A stretch of DNA of 64,000 bases from positions 434,001 through 498,000 of the forward strand of contig JAPJBO010000034.1 of the NCBI GenBank assembly GCA_030068145.1, written 5' to 3'. The notes under the pieces are model-generated. The model ran no database searches and had not been told where the DNA came from. It was given only the letters and a program-made list of their open reading frames with translations. Origin of the DNA: Diplonema papillatum. Taxonomy: Eukaryota; Euglenozoa; Diplonemea; Diplonemida; Diplonemidae. Every line of letters begins with the position of its first letter. Position 1 is the stretch's first letter. Shown one piece after another: positions 63,688 to 64,000 of this stretch. The position numbers and the translations under genes are program-made.

Positions 63688-63945
63688 ATGCAGCAGTCCT
63701 GAGCTCCCGTGTAAGTATGGATTCTTGTTTTCTGTCCCCGAGCTTTAATTTGAAGGAGAGAGAAAAGCGTCGTGACTACACAGAGATTTCGGACGATGTA
63801 TTTGGGTTGTTTCACTCATTTTCTGTTAATGATAGCTGTAGGCGTCTTTCTTAGCGCATCAAGATACTCTTGAAAAGTCATCTGCGGGCGGCGGATGCAC
63901 ACCACACTTCACTTTCACGTACACTATTTCCTACATTTTTTTTTT

Positions 63946-64000
63946 TTTGTATAAGCACCTGCTTTGTAGGAAATGCTTGAGGAGACTGCCAGTTGCGATA
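63946..64000 (+). repeat. R-family repeat, cut by window end
   Basis: TTTGTATAAGCACCTGCTTT, then GTAGGAAATGCTTGAGGAGA and CTGCCAGTTGCGATA are the exact left end of R. Confidence 0.9.

Larger units (their letters stand above)
62745..64000. other. Right-end stretch with D motifs and an R copy
   Basis: There is no host exon. D copies lie at 63127-63170 and 63438-63497 (both diverged) and 63636-63687 (good). An R copy starts at about 63946 and is cut by the window end. Confidence 0.5.

Overview
This is nuclear DNA of a unicellular eukaryote. The genes are GC-rich, carry canonical GT-AG introns, and include a mitochondrial ribosomal protein, SKP1, a P/U-type cyclin and a sperm-tail PG-rich repeat (axonemal) protein. 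They sit in long, repeat-packed gene-poor stretches. The lineage cannot be fixed from the window. The gag / tyrosine-recombinase / RT-RNaseH order of the element at 54.6-58.7 kb is the order known for VIPER in trypanosomatids. With ordinary introns present, a non-kinetoplastid euglenozoan is possible, but this is inference only.

Layout. 0-1.7 kb: C-terminal end of a LINE ORF2. 2.0-10.5 kb: two tandem NPEPL1-like M17 leucyl aminopeptidase genes. They share exon borders and all metal and catalytic residues; the second has one extra repeat-filled intron flanked by 8-bp direct repeats. 13.5-14.6 kb: SKP1 with a 19-nt terminal exon. 18.1-20.6 kb: mitochondrial uL3m. 20.8-21.1 kb: SSU rRNA-like fragment. 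22.6-24.8 kb: STPGR-repeat protein, followed by shrunken tandem copies of its 3' end. 29.6-31.7 kb: a long protein with a NADAR domain and two C-terminal Cys4 modules. 33.2-34.5 kb: a TIR element with a Cys/His-rich ORF. 34.9-35.05 kb: antisense LSU rRNA fragment. 35.8-37.7 kb: a highly charged Arg/Glu/Asp protein. 40.9-42.4 kb: cyclin gene with a minisatellite intron. 51.0-53.5 kb: hAT-like DNA transposon. 53.8-61.4 kb: a 7.6-kb TIR-bounded composite that split a small repeat and duplicated CTTTG. It holds a whole-looking VIPER-like retroelement, oppositely oriented minisatellite arrays and a tRNA-like sequence. 62.4-62.7 kb: a second Cys/His-rich ORF.

At least six dispersed families fill the spaces. 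I name them here as R (about 240 bp, inverted ends), A, B, D (a 55-bp motif), F, and a TGAGCCGG MITE with three copies and clear target duplications. The host genes do not form a pathway or operon; the common theme is repeats shaping introns, gene ends and each other.
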